Source: Streptomyces liliifuscus (GTDB taxonomy: Bacteria > Actinomycetota > Actinomycetes > Streptomycetales > Streptomycetaceae). Taken from it: a stretch of DNA of 64,000 bases. Every line of letters starts with the position of its first letter. Position 1 is the first letter of the stretch. Shown here piece by piece: positions 32,073 to 41,157 of the stretch. The notes under the pieces were generated by a model. The model was not told the DNA's origin. It worked only from the letters and a program-made list of their open reading frames with translations, and did not search any database. The stretch lies in contig NZ_CP066831.1 of assembly GCF_016598615.1 (NCBI RefSeq), positions 8,680,001 through 8,744,000 on the forward strand, read 5' to 3'. Made by a program: the position numbers and the translations under genes.

Positions 32073-32915
32073 ATGCCTGTCGGCCCCGAGCTGATCTCTC
32101 CCCGTTCCGCGCGCGTCTCGGCCGCCCGGCGGCTCGCGAAGCGGAACTTCCGGGGGAAGGAGCGGCTGTTCCTCGCGGAGGGGCCGCAGGCCGTGCGAGA
32201 GGCCGCCGGGCACCGGGGGGACGGCGGAGAAACACTGGTCGAACTCTTCGCGACGCCGGACGCCGCCGAGCGGTACGCCGACATCGTGGGTGAGGCCCGG
32301 GACGCCGGGGCCCGGGTGCACCTCGCCGACGAGGACGTGATCGCGGACATCTCGACGACCGTCACCCCGCAGGGACTCGTCGGGATCTGCCGGTTCCTGG
32401 ACACGCCGTTCGAGGAGATCCTCAAGGCCGGGCCCAAACTGGTGGCCGTACTGGCGAACGTCCGGGATCCCGGGAACGCCGGGACCGTCCTGCGCTGCGC
32501 CGACGCCGCGGGCGCCGACGCCGTCGTCCTCACCGACGCGTCCGTCGACCTCTACAACCCCAAGTCCGTACGGGCGTCGGTCGGTTCGCTGTTCCATCTG
32601 CCGGTCGCGATCGGCGTACCCGTGGAGCACGCGGTGCAGGGGCTGAAGGACGCCGGGGTGCGGATTCTCGCGGCCGACGGAGCGGGCGAGGACGACCTCG
32701 ACGACGAGCTCGACAAGGGCACCATGAGCGGTCCCACCGCCTGGGTCTTCGGGAACGAGGCGTGGGGGCTCCCGGAGGAGACGCGCGCGCTGGCGGACGC
32801 CGTCGTGCGCGTACCGATTCACGGCAAGGCCGAGAGCTTGAACCTCGCGACGGCGGCCGCCGTATGTCTCTACGCGTCGGCTCGTGCACAGCGTGCCCGC
32901 CGTGCTGGTTCCTGA
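32073..32915 (+). CDS. TrmH/SpoU-family RNA 2'-O-methyltransferase
   Basis: A 280-residue SPOUT methyltransferase. An N-terminal L30e-like substrate-binding domain (about 15-110, AARRLAKRNFRGKERLFLAEGP) precedes the knotted catalytic domain with its three motifs: ANVRDPGNAGTVLRCADAAG, WVFGNEAWGLP and VRVPIHGKAESLNLATAAAV. It methylates a ribose in rRNA or tRNA, probably 23S rRNA given its place after rplT. It is separated from rplT by the terminator and has its own promoter region. Confidence 0.93.
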   Translation: MPVGPELISPRSARVSAARRLAKRNFRGKERLFLAEGPQAVREAAGHRGDGGETLVELFATPDAAERYADIVGEARDAGARVHLADEDVIADISTTVTPQGLVGICRFLDTPFEEILKAGPKLVAVLANVRDPGNAGTVLRCADAAGADAVVLTDASVDLYNPKSVRASVGSLFHLPVAIGVPVEHAVQGLKDAGVRILAADGAGEDDLDDELDKGTMSGPTAWVFGNEAWGLPEETRALADAVVRVPIHGKAESLNLATAAAVCLYASARAQRARRAGS

Positions 32916-32994
32916 GGGGGTCCGTTCCGTCACTCCCAGCTAGTAGGGTGACGGGCTCGGGGGCCCTGCGCCAGACGAGAGGTGGGGTACGGGG

Positions 32995-34140
32995 ATGAGT
33001 GTCGGCACGAGCGGTGCGAAGAGCGCACTGCGGGCGCATGACGTGCGGAGCGCGCCCGCGCCCCGGCACGGCGATCTCGCCGAGCTCGGCCTCGACCCCG
33101 ACGAGCTGCCCGACGGACTCGTGATCGCAGACGAGCGCGGCCGGGTGATCTGCTTCAACGCCGCCGCCGCCCGCATCACCGCCACGCCCGCCGCCGACGC
33201 CCTCGGCCGGCACCTCGACTGGGCCCTGCCGTTGGAGGATCTCGAAGGCCGCCGCTGGTGGCAGCTGACCGACCCGTACGGCGGGCTGGCGATCCGGGTC
33301 GGACAGCCCGAGCGCAATCTGCTGCTCCCCGGGGGCCGGGAGGTCCTGGTCTCGGCACGGTACGTACGGGTGCGGCCCACCGGCCCGATCCGCCGGGTCG
33401 TCGTCTCCCTCCGCGACACCGAGGCCCGCCGCCGCACCGAGCGCAGTCACGCCGAGCTGATCGCCACCGTCGCCCACGAGCTGCGCTCGCCGCTCACCTC
33501 CGTGAAGGGTTTCACCGCGACGCTGCTCGCCAAGTGGGAGCGGTTCACGGACGACCAGAAGAAGCTGATGCTGGAGACGGTCGACGCGGACGCCAACCGG
33601 GTCACCCGCCTCATCGCCGAGCTCCTCGACATCTCCCGCATCGACTCCGGGCGCCTCGAACTGCGCCGTCAGCCCGTCGACATAGGCGCCGCCGTCGGCC
33701 GGCACATCCAGGCATACGTCGCCTCCGGCCAGTCGGCCGACCGCTTCCTGCTGCGCATCGGCCAGCCCCTGCCCGATCTGTGGGCCGACCCCGACAAGGT
33801 CGACCAGGTGCTCAGCAACCTGCTGGAAAATGCGGTGCGGCACGGCGAGGGAACCGTCACCATCGACGTGGAGCCCGCGCCGTCACTCCGCGAAGGAGAG
33901 GACGCCTGCACGTCGGTCACGGTGAGCGACGAAGGCCCCGGCATCCCGGAGGAGTCCATGAACCGCGTCTTCACCCGCTTCTGGCGGGGCAGCAAGCGCG
34001 GCGGCACCGGCCTCGGCCTCTACATCGTCAAGGGCATCGTCGAAGCCCACGGCGGCACCATCACGGTCGGCCGCGCCCCCGAGGGCGGCGCACAGTTCCG
34101 ATTTACGTTGCCCGTGGGCACCCCGGCGTACCTGCAGTAA
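32995..34140 (+). CDS. Soluble PAS-domain sensor histidine kinase
   Basis: A 381-residue kinase with no transmembrane segment. Residues about 28-140 form a PAS domain (ELPDGLVIADERGRVICFNA, then GRHLDWALPLED). The phospho-acceptor is His161 in TVAHELRSPLTSVKGF; the ATPase has an N-box NLLENAVRHG, G1 DEGPGIP and G2 GTGLGLYIVKGI. No response regulator gene is adjacent, so it is an orphan in this window. The cytoplasmic location suggests it senses a redox or metabolic signal. Confidence 0.93.
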   Translation: MSVGTSGAKSALRAHDVRSAPAPRHGDLAELGLDPDELPDGLVIADERGRVICFNAAAARITATPAADALGRHLDWALPLEDLEGRRWWQLTDPYGGLAIRVGQPERNLLLPGGREVLVSARYVRVRPTGPIRRVVVSLRDTEARRRTERSHAELIATVAHELRSPLTSVKGFTATLLAKWERFTDDQKKLMLETVDADANRVTRLIAELLDISRIDSGRLELRRQPVDIGAAVGRHIQAYVASGQSADRFLLRIGQPLPDLWADPDKVDQVLSNLLENAVRHGEGTVTIDVEPAPSLREGEDACTSVTVSDEGPGIPEESMNRVFTRFWRGSKRGGTGLGLYIVKGIVEAHGGTITVGRAPEGGAQFRFTLPVGTPAYLQ

Positions 34141-34184
34141 CGCCGCGAGGCCCCCACGGGCGCATTCGCACACCTCACCCCCGT

Positions 34185-34254
34185 TAGACTCGGCCTTTGG
34201 CACCTTTGCGTCCCCTTTTCAGGGACAGGGCGTCCCGCGAGTCGCGACGGGGAC
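34185..34254 (+). promoter_or_regulatory. pheST promoter -10 and four-segment attenuator-like leader
   Basis: TAGACT at 34185-34190 is a good -10 and puts the transcript start near 34197. The leader then contains four short complementary segments: GTCCC (34210-34214), GGGAC (34222-34226), GTCCC (34232-34236) and GGGAC (34250-34254). Segments 1:2, 2:3 and 3:4 can each pair, but exclusively of each other, as in transcription attenuators. No convincing Phe-rich leader peptide with its own start was found. Confidence 0.45.
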
Positions 34255-34286
34255 CGTTGGCCAACCAATCGGAAGCACGGGAAGAG

Positions 34287-35417
34287 ATGTCGGCACCGAA
34301 CAAGTCGTACGACCCTGTTGAGGTCGAGGCACTGAAACCGGAAGAGATCGAGCGCATGCGGGACGAGGCGCTCGCCGCCTTCGCCGCCGCCGGTGACCTC
34401 GACGCGCTCCAGGAGGCCAAGGTCGCCCACACCGGCGGCGCCTCGCCGCTGGCGCTCGCCAACCGCGAGATCGGCGCCCTGCCCCCGCACGCCAAGGCCG
34501 CCGCCGGCAAGCTGGTCGGCCAGGCCCGCGGCGCGGTGAACAAGGCGCTCGCCGGACGCCAGGCCGAACTGGAGGCCGAGCGCGACGCACGCGTGCTCGT
34601 CGAGGAGGCCGTGGACGTCACGCTGCCCCACGACCGCGTACCGTCCGGCGCCCGGCACCCGCTGACCACCATGATGGAGCGGGTCGCGGACGTCTTCGTG
34701 TCCATGGGATACGAGATCGCCGAGGGCCCCGAGGTCGAGGCGGAGTGGTTCAACTTCGACGCCCTGAACTTCGGCCCGGACCACCCGGCCCGGCAGATGC
34801 AGGACACCTTCTTCGTGCAGGGCCCCAAGGGCGCCGACAGCGACGGCGAGTCCGGTGTCGTGCTCCGTACGCACACCTCGCCCGTGCAGGCCCGCGCGCT
34901 CCTCGACCGTGAGCCGCCCGTCTACGTCGTGTGCCCCGGCCGCGTCTACCGCACGGACGAGCTGGACGCCACGCACACCCCGGTCTTCCACCAGATCGAG
35001 CTGCTCGCCGTCGACGAGGGCCTGACCATGGCCGACCTCAAGGGCACCCTGGACCACATGGTCCAGTCGCTCTTCGGCGCGGACATGAAGACCCGGCTGC
35101 GCCCGAACTACTTCCCCTTCACCGAGCCGTCCGCCGAGATGGACATGCTCTGCTACGTCTGCAAGGGCGAGTCCGTCGGCAACCCCGACCGTCCCTGCCG
35201 CACCTGCTCCAGCGAGGGCTGGATCGAGCTCGGCGGCTGCGGCATGGTCAACCCGCGCGTGCTGACCGCCTGCGGTGTGGACCCCGAGAAGTACAGCGGA
35301 TTCGCCTTCGGGTTCGGCATCGAGCGGATGCTGATGTTCCGCCACAACGTCGAAGACATGCGAGACATGGTCGAGGGTGACGTCCGGTTCACCCGGCCGT
35401 TCGGGATGGAGATCTGA
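34287..35417 (+). CDS. pheS: Phenylalanyl-tRNA synthetase alpha subunit
   Basis: A 376-residue class II synthetase subunit. An N-terminal coiled coil that binds tRNA (about 1-100) is followed by the catalytic core: HPLTTMMERVADVFVSMGYE, the motif 2 region VYRTDELDATHTPVFHQIE, and motif 3 GFGIERMLMFRH. Between FPFTEPSAEMDM and WIELGGCGMV is an insertion CYVCKGESVGNPDRPCRTC with two CxxC pairs, a likely zinc site. ATG at 34287 follows GGAAGAG. Its TGA overlaps pheT's ATG by one base. Confidence 0.96.
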   Translation: MSAPNKSYDPVEVEALKPEEIERMRDEALAAFAAAGDLDALQEAKVAHTGGASPLALANREIGALPPHAKAAAGKLVGQARGAVNKALAGRQAELEAERDARVLVEEAVDVTLPHDRVPSGARHPLTTMMERVADVFVSMGYEIAEGPEVEAEWFNFDALNFGPDHPARQMQDTFFVQGPKGADSDGESGVVLRTHTSPVQARALLDREPPVYVVCPGRVYRTDELDATHTPVFHQIELLAVDEGLTMADLKGTLDHMVQSLFGADMKTRLRPNYFPFTEPSAEMDMLCYVCKGESVGNPDRPCRTCSSEGWIELGGCGMVNPRVLTACGVDPEKYSGFAFGFGIERMLMFRHNVEDMRDMVEGDVRFTRPFGMEI

Positions 35418-37918
35418 TGCGGGTCCCGCTTTCCTGGCTGCGGGAGTACGTCGACCTCCCCGCCACCGAGACCGGCCGCGATGTGCAGGCCAAGCTCGTT
35501 TCCGCCGGCCTGGAGGTCGAGAGGGTCGAGCAGCTCGGCGCCGACCTCAAGGGGCCGCTCGTCGTCGGCCAGGTGCTGACCATCGAGGAGCTGGAGGGCT
35601 TCAAGAAGCCCATCCGCTTCTGCACGGTCGACGTCGGCACCGCCAACGGCACCGGTGAGCCGCAGGAGATCGTCTGCGGCGCCCGCAACTTCGCCGTCGG
35701 CGACAAGGTCGTCGTGGTCCTGCCCGGCGCCGTCCTGCCCGGCAACTTCGCGATCGCCGCGCGCAAGACGTACGGCAAGACCTCGCACGGCATGATCTGC
35801 TCCGGCGACGAGCTGGGCATGGGCGACGACGGCAGCGGCGGCATCATCGTCCTGCCGCCCGAGCACGAGGTCGGCACCGACGCCGTCGAGCTGCTCGAAC
35901 TCGTCGACGAGGTCCTCGACATCGCCGTCACGCCCGACCGCGGCTACGCGCTGTCGATGCGCGGCGTCGCCCGCGAGGCCGCCACCGCCTACGGTCTGCC
36001 GCTGCGCGACCCGGCGCTGCTCGACGTACCGGGTCCGAACGCGTTCGGCTACCCCGTGCAGGTCTCCGACCCGCAGGGCTGCGACCGCTTCACCGCGCGC
36101 ACCGTCACCGGTCTGTCGCCCGAGGCGCGCTCCCCGATCTGGCTGCGGCGCCGTCTCCAGAAGGCGGGCATGCGCCCGATCTCGCTGGCCGTCGACATCA
36201 CCAACTACGTGATGCTGGAGCTCGGTCAGCCCCTGCACGCGTACGACCGCTCCCGTGTCCAGGGCACGATCGGTGTGCGCCGGGCCGAGCCGGGCGAGAA
36301 GCTCACCACCCTCGACGGCACCAAGCGCACGCTGGACGCCGAGGACCTGGTGATCACCGACGACCGCGGGCCGATCGGCCTGGCCGGTGTCATGGGCGGT
36401 GCCAACACCGAGATCGACGACACCGAGGGCACCACCACCGAGGTCGTCGTCGAGGCCGCGCACTTCGACCCGATCTCCATCGCGCGCACGGCCCGCCGGC
36501 ACAAGCTGGCCTCCGAGGCGTCCAAGCGCTTCGAGCGGGGCGTCGACCCGGAGGCCACGTCCGCCGCCGCCCAGCGCACGGTCGACCTGCTGGTCCTCCT
36601 CGCGGGCGGTACCGCCGACGGGGGCGTCACCGAGGTCATCGCGCCCTCGGCGCCGCGCACCATCAGCATCCCGGCGAACCACCCGGACAAGGTCGCGGGC
36701 GTCGACTACGGCCGCGAGACCGTCGTACGCCGTCTCCAGCAGGTCGGCTGCGACGTCTACGGGCAGGACGAGCTGATCGTCACCGTGCCGTCCTGGCGGC
36801 CCGACCTGACGGACCCGAACGACCTGGCCGAAGAGGTCATCCGGCTCGAGGGCTACGAGAACCTGCCCTCGACCCTGCCGAAGCCTCCGGCGGGCCTCGG
36901 CCTCACCGACCGGCAGCGGCTGCACCGCCGGGTCGGCCGCGCACTGGCCGGCGCCGGATATGTCGAGGCGCTGAACTACCCGTTCATCGGCGAGCACGTC
37001 TTCGACCAGCTCGGCCTGGCCGCCGACGACCCCAAGCGCCGGGTCGTCAAGCTGGTCAACCCGCTCTCCGACGAGGAGCCCGCGCTCCGTACGACGCTGC
37101 TGCCGGGCCTCCTCCAGGCCCTGCGCCGCAACGACGGGCGGGGCTCGCACGACCTGGCGCTCTTCGAGACGGGCCTGGTCTTCCACCCGCAGGACGAGCT
37201 GCGCGTCGCGGTGCGGCTGCCCGTCGACCGCCGTCCCACGGACGAGGAGATCGCGTCCCTCACCGACGCGCTCCCCGTCCAGCCCCGGCACGCCGCCGTC
37301 GTCCTCGCGGGCGCCCGTGAGCAGGCCGGCTGGTGGGGCAAGGGCCGCCCGGCCGACTGGGCCGACGCCGTCGAGTCCGCGCGCACTCTCGCCCACGAGG
37401 CGGGGACCGAACTCCTCGTGCGCCAGGGCCAGTACGGGCCGTGGCATCCGGGCCGCTGCGCCGAGCTCGCCGTCGTCGTGGACGGCGCCGAGCGGGTCAT
37501 CGGGTACGCGGGCGAGCTGCACCCCCGTGTCCTGAAGGCCCTGGGGCTGCCCGCGCGCAGTTGTGCGATGGAGGTGAACCTGGACGTGCTGGAGCAGGCG
37601 AGTGCGGGGCTGCCCAAGGGGCCGCACGTGTCGACCTTCCCGGTCGCCACGCAGGATGTCGCACTGGTCGTCTCCGCGGACGTCCCGGCGGCCGACGTCG
37701 AGGCCGCGCTCCGCGAGGGGGCGGGTGAACTGCTGGAGTCCATCCGGCTGTTCGACGTCTACGAGGGTGAGCAGCTCGGCGAGGGGCGGAAGTCGCTGGC
37801 GTACGCGTTGCGCTTCCGCGCGGACGATCGCACGTTGACCGTGGACGAGGCCTCCGCGGCGCGTGACGCCGCCGTCGCCCTCGCGGGCGAGCGTGCGGGG
37901 GCTGTTCTTCGGAGCTAG
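35417..37918 (+). CDS. pheT: Phenylalanyl-tRNA synthetase beta subunit
   Basis: An 833-residue subunit. Domains in order: tRNA-binding (EMAP-like, about 40-150, VVGQVLTIEELEGF), B3/B4 editing domain (about 205-380, containing GRDEADA-like ITNYVMLELGQPLHAYD and DRGPIGLAGVMGG), B5 (about 405-480), catalytic-like core, and C-terminal FDX-ACB anticodon-binding domain (about 740-833, STFPVATQDVALVVSADVPA). It forms the alpha2-beta2 enzyme with PheS; start codon overlaps pheS stop (TGATG), so synthesis is coupled. Confidence 0.97.
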   Translation: MRVPLSWLREYVDLPATETGRDVQAKLVSAGLEVERVEQLGADLKGPLVVGQVLTIEELEGFKKPIRFCTVDVGTANGTGEPQEIVCGARNFAVGDKVVVVLPGAVLPGNFAIAARKTYGKTSHGMICSGDELGMGDDGSGGIIVLPPEHEVGTDAVELLELVDEVLDIAVTPDRGYALSMRGVAREAATAYGLPLRDPALLDVPGPNAFGYPVQVSDPQGCDRFTARTVTGLSPEARSPIWLRRRLQKAGMRPISLAVDITNYVMLELGQPLHAYDRSRVQGTIGVRRAEPGEKLTTLDGTKRTLDAEDLVITDDRGPIGLAGVMGGANTEIDDTEGTTTEVVVEAAHFDPISIARTARRHKLASEASKRFERGVDPEATSAAAQRTVDLLVLLAGGTADGGVTEVIAPSAPRTISIPANHPDKVAGVDYGRETVVRRLQQVGCDVYGQDELIVTVPSWRPDLTDPNDLAEEVIRLEGYENLPSTLPKPPAGLGLTDRQRLHRRVGRALAGAGYVEALNYPFIGEHVFDQLGLAADDPKRRVVKLVNPLSDEEPALRTTLLPGLLQALRRNDGRGSHDLALFETGLVFHPQDELRVAVRLPVDRRPTDEEIASLTDALPVQPRHAAVVLAGAREQAGWWGKGRPADWADAVESARTLAHEAGTELLVRQGQYGPWHPGRCAELAVVVDGAERVIGYAGELHPRVLKALGLPARSCAMEVNLDVLEQASAGLPKGPHVSTFPVATQDVALVVSADVPAADVEAALREGAGELLESIRLFDVYEGEQLGEGRKSLAYALRFRADDRTLTVDEASAARDAAVALAGERAGAVLRS

Positions 37919-37970
37919 CTCCACCGGTGGTGCCGGGGGACTGCGGATTGTCGGCCGGCTGCGGCTGCGT

Positions 37971-38010
37971 CGTGGCTTGTCGCGCAGTTCCCCGCGCCCC
38001 TTTCGGGGCG
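37971..38010 (-). repeat. Dispersed 3'-end repeat, copy 6
   Basis: GTGGCTTGTCGCGCAGTTCC followed by CCGCGCCCCTTTCGGGGCG, 55 bp after the pheT stop; the last part folds back on itself. Confidence 0.8.
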
Positions 38011-38144
38011 CTGTTCGTGTCACCTCACTCATTTGGGTGACAAGTGTGGGCGATCCGGGCCGATCGGGGCAGGCGGTCGACAGAATCGACCCGGCCGAAC
38101 AGGCCGGTGCCTGCGCTGAACAGGGCCTTAGGGGGGCCATCGGC

Positions 38145-39395
38145 ATGATCCATACCAAGGCTGGGGGTCTCCGTCGGGCCAGTCCCGGGGTGAGCCACCG
38201 GACACGATGGCGGAAAACCGTATCCCGGACGCTCGGTCACACACAGGCCGACAGACTGCGCCGTGCCCGGGCCCGCCGGCTCGGCCGCGGCGAGGCCCGC
38301 CGACTCGGCCGGGACCAGCAGCGACTGCGGCGGGTGCTGGAGATGGGGCTGCCCGCCGCGTGGGGCGCGGCGGCCATCACGTACAAACTGGCCTGTCCGC
38401 TCGCCCAGGAGGACGGGCTCGGTGCCCGGATCGCCACCTGCGCCGTCTTCTTCGCCGTCGGCACGGGCCTGATGCTGCACGTCAGGCGGGGACTGCTGCG
38501 CGAACTCCGGCAGATCCGCAAGGTCGCGGGAGCCGCCCAGGGCGCCCTCCTCCGCCCGCTGCCCCCGCGCGTCGACGGGCTGAACATCGCGGCGGCCCAG
38601 TTCTCCGCCGACCGCGGGGCCACCGTCGGGGGAGACCTGTACGAGGTGATCGGCACCGAGCACGGAGTGCGGATCGTGATGGGCGACGTCCGCGGGCACG
38701 GGCTCGCCGCCCTCGGTACCGTCGCCGCAGTGCTCGGCAGCTTCCGCGAGGCCGTCCACGACGAGGCCGAACTCGCGGGCGTACTGCGGAGACTGGAGCG
38801 CGCCATGGCCCGCCATCTGCGGGAGCGCGCGAGGGCCGAGCACCCCTCGTCCGGGCTCGAACCCGACAACCCGGTCGCCGAGGAGTTCGTCACCGTGCTC
38901 CTCCTGGAGATCGGTCCCGACGGCGAGATGCGTGCCCTCAACTGCGGTCACCCGTGGCCGTATCTGCTGCGCCACCACACGGGACCGGTCGGTGTACGAG
39001 GACATGTGGAGCACCTCGCCGTCGGCGACCCCCTGCCTCCCCTCGGGCTCTTCCCCCTCCCCGCCGAACTGCCCGTCGTCCACTGCGGGCCCTTCCTGCC
39101 CGGCGAGGCACTGTTCCTCCACACCGACGGCGCCGAGGACGCCCGCGACGGCGACGGCCGATTCTTTCCCCTCACGACCACACTCACCGAGGCGGCCCGC
39201 ACCCAACCGGTCTCACCCCAGGCCGTACTCCGCACGGTCCTCACCCAACTCCTGCGCCACGCGGGCGGATTGCCGACGGACGACGTAGCCGTACTGGTCC
39301 TGCGCAACGATCGTCAGCACGATCGCGCCCCCTCGGGGGCGCGGGGAACCGCACGACCAGCCACGATGGACCCGCAGCCGACCAACCACCTTTAG
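38145..39395 (+). CDS. SpoIIE/PP2C-type serine phosphatase, membrane-associated
   Basis: A 416-residue protein. Two hydrophobic segments (about 68-88 and 97-115: AWGAAAITYKLACPLA, TCAVFFAVGTGLMLHV) tie it to the membrane; the phosphatase domain follows (about 150-390) with GGDLYEVIG, VMGDVRGHGLAALGTV, LNCGHPWPYLL, FLHTDGAEDARD and the closing TDDVAVLVLR. Such proteins reverse anti-sigma-factor antagonist phosphorylation. The last 22 residues (after LVLRNDRQHD) are encoded by the dispersed repeat. ATG at 38145 with GGGGGG upstream. Confidence 0.92.
   Translation: MIHTKAGGLRRASPGVSHRTRWRKTVSRTLGHTQADRLRRARARRLGRGEARRLGRDQQRLRRVLEMGLPAAWGAAAITYKLACPLAQEDGLGARIATCAVFFAVGTGLMLHVRRGLLRELRQIRKVAGAAQGALLRPLPPRVDGLNIAAAQFSADRGATVGGDLYEVIGTEHGVRIVMGDVRGHGLAALGTVAAVLGSFREAVHDEAELAGVLRRLERAMARHLRERARAEHPSSGLEPDNPVAEEFVTVLLLEIGPDGEMRALNCGHPWPYLLRHHTGPVGVRGHVEHLAVGDPLPPLGLFPLPAELPVVHCGPFLPGEALFLHTDGAEDARDGDGRFFPLTTTLTEAARTQPVSPQAVLRTVLTQLLRHAGGLPTDDVAVLVLRNDRQHDRAPSGARGTARPATMDPQPTNHL
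39328..39395 (+). repeat. Dispersed 3'-end repeat, copy 7, inside a coding sequence
   Basis: CCTCGGGGGCGCGGGGAACC followed by GCACGACCAGCCACGATGGACCCG. It lies within the last 68 bp of the SpoIIE-type phosphatase gene and supplies its stop codon. Confidence 0.85.
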
Positions 39396-39620
39396 TCGTC
39401 CGGTGCTTGGTCGTCCGGCCCAATCCAGCGGAGCGGACCGGCGGAGCCGTCCGCCCCGCCACGGAGTGTCGGGCAGGCAGCTGGGCGGACGGCGCGAATC
39501 GGGCCGCCGCACTGTACGAGGGGGAGCCGGCGGCCCGGCCGGCCTCTTACGAGGCAATTCAGTCAACCGGGTAGCAACTCTCCGCAACAGCGCGCGTACT
39601 GCCCGGATTCGGGCACTCCG

Positions 39621-39637
39621 TTCACACCCCGTGTGAA
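39621..39637. promoter_or_regulatory. 17-bp palindrome upstream of the NsdA-like gene
   Basis: TTCACAC-CCC-GTGTGAA is perfect in both 7-bp arms, 47 bp before the NsdA-like ATG and just upstream of a TACGTT -10 (39649-39654). A 15-of-17 match (TTCACAC-ACC-GTGTGCG) occurs on the minus strand at 42092-42108. Confidence 0.55.
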
Positions 39638-39683
39638 GACGGAGGCGCTACGTTAAGCAGCACCGTCTGCACCGAGCCACCGG

Positions 39684-41033
39684 ATGGCATTCATGCAGCC
39701 CAACACTCTGCTCGACGCGATCCTCGACGAGGCCGGTGTCTCGCACGCGGGACTCGCCGCCCATGTGAACCAGGCAGGCCGGGCGCGTGGCCTCGCACTC
39801 CGTTACGAACACACGGCCGTGGCGCGGTGGCTGAAGGGGCAGCGACCGCGCGGCCAGGTGCCCGACCTGATCTGCGAGGTACTCGCCGGCCGGCTCCAAC
39901 GGCCCGTCACGCTCGACGACATCGGCCTCGGCGTGCCCGGCGAACCGGCCACCCCGCACGGCACGACGCTCTCCGGCTTCGTGGAGCGCGCCACCGCGCT
40001 GTGGCGCTCCGACGAACAGCAGCGGCCGCACATCCTCGGTGCCCCCGCCGTCACCGGCACGCCCGCGGTGATGCCCGTGTGGGAGTGGGAGAACCCGCCC
40101 GAGGACGTGGACGTCTCGCGCGGCGGACGGCACCGCGTGAGCATGTCCGACATCGAGATGCTGCGCGCCGCCCGCGCCCACTACGAGCAGATGTACCGCA
40201 AGGCCGGTGGCGTGGCGACCCGTACCCGCATCGTGGGCTTCCTCAACTCCGAGACCGCGCCGCTCCTCAGGGGCAGCTACACCGACGCCACCGGCCGCCA
40301 GCTGCACCGGGCCACCGGAGGCCTGGTGGCGATCGCGGGCATCTGCGCCTACGACTCGGACGCGCACGGCCTGGCCCAGCGGTACTTCCACCAGGCGCTC
40401 AGACTCGCGAAGGCCAGCGGGGACAGGGGACTTGGCGCCTATGTCATCGCGCTCCTCGTCAACCAGGCGCTGTTCATGCGCGAGCACCGGCAGGCGGTCG
40501 CCTTCGCTGAGGCCGCGTTGCGCGCCGCGGGCCGGCACATCACTCCGGCGCTCGCGTCGGACCTCTACGCGATGCAGGCCAAGGCGTACGCACACCTCGG
40601 CGACGGCAGCAGCGCGCTGTCCTGCATCCGGCGTGCCGAGCAGGCCGCCGAGCGCATCCGGCGCGGCTACGAACCGGACGAGACCGGCTATGTCCAGCCC
40701 GGTCTCGTCAACGTACAGGTGGCGGAGGCCCTCTTGAGCCTCGGCGACCTGTCCGCCGCGCGGGAGCACGCCGCGGCGGCCGTGGACAACCCGGCGCACG
40801 ACCGGGGCAGGGTGCACCGGCTCGCCATGCTCAGCCAGATCGAACTGCGCCAGGGCAACGCCGACAAGGCGGTGGTCACCGCGGTCGAAATGGCGGAGCG
40901 GGCGCGGGGAATGGAGTCCCAGCGGCTGCGCGACAGACTGCGGGCGGTACGCGAACACCTGGTGGCCAACGGGTGCGCGGGCACCTCCGAAGCCGCTGAA
41001 CTCATCGACGGAGCACTGCGCGTACCGCTCTAG
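39684..41033 (+). CDS. NsdA-family regulator (helix-turn-helix plus TPR-like repeats)
   Basis: A 449-residue Streptomyces-type regulator. Residues about 5-75 form an atypical helix-turn-helix (LLDAILDEAGVSHAGLAAHV, VARWLKGQRPRGQVPDLICE) and the rest is a helical solenoid of TPR-like units (GLVAIAGICAYDSDAHGLAQRYFHQALRLAKA; YAMQAKAYAHLGDGSSALSC). Relatives such as NsdA repress differentiation and antibiotic production. Start ATG at 39684 or 39693; neither has a strong ribosome-binding site. The palindrome upstream is probably its own operator. Confidence 0.85.
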   Translation: MAFMQPNTLLDAILDEAGVSHAGLAAHVNQAGRARGLALRYEHTAVARWLKGQRPRGQVPDLICEVLAGRLQRPVTLDDIGLGVPGEPATPHGTTLSGFVERATALWRSDEQQRPHILGAPAVTGTPAVMPVWEWENPPEDVDVSRGGRHRVSMSDIEMLRAARAHYEQMYRKAGGVATRTRIVGFLNSETAPLLRGSYTDATGRQLHRATGGLVAIAGICAYDSDAHGLAQRYFHQALRLAKASGDRGLGAYVIALLVNQALFMREHRQAVAFAEAALRAAGRHITPALASDLYAMQAKAYAHLGDGSSALSCIRRAEQAAERIRRGYEPDETGYVQPGLVNVQVAEALLSLGDLSAAREHAAAAVDNPAHDRGRVHRLAMLSQIELRQGNADKAVVTAVEMAERARGMESQRLRDRLRAVREHLVANGCAGTSEAAELIDGALRVPL

Positions 41034-41157
41034 ACGTTCCGACCACCGCGGGGAGCCCCCGAGCCTCCCCGCGGCGGGCAACTCTGCCCCTGCCGCTGCG
41101 CTGTGAAGACGCTCCTGCTGCCATATTGCCATCTACTCGGCGGAAGGTGGCAGAACC

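Noticed and set aside
34141..34286. T-box riboswitch upstream of pheS
   Set aside because: No T-box sequence or stem I specifier loop pattern; the leader is too short.
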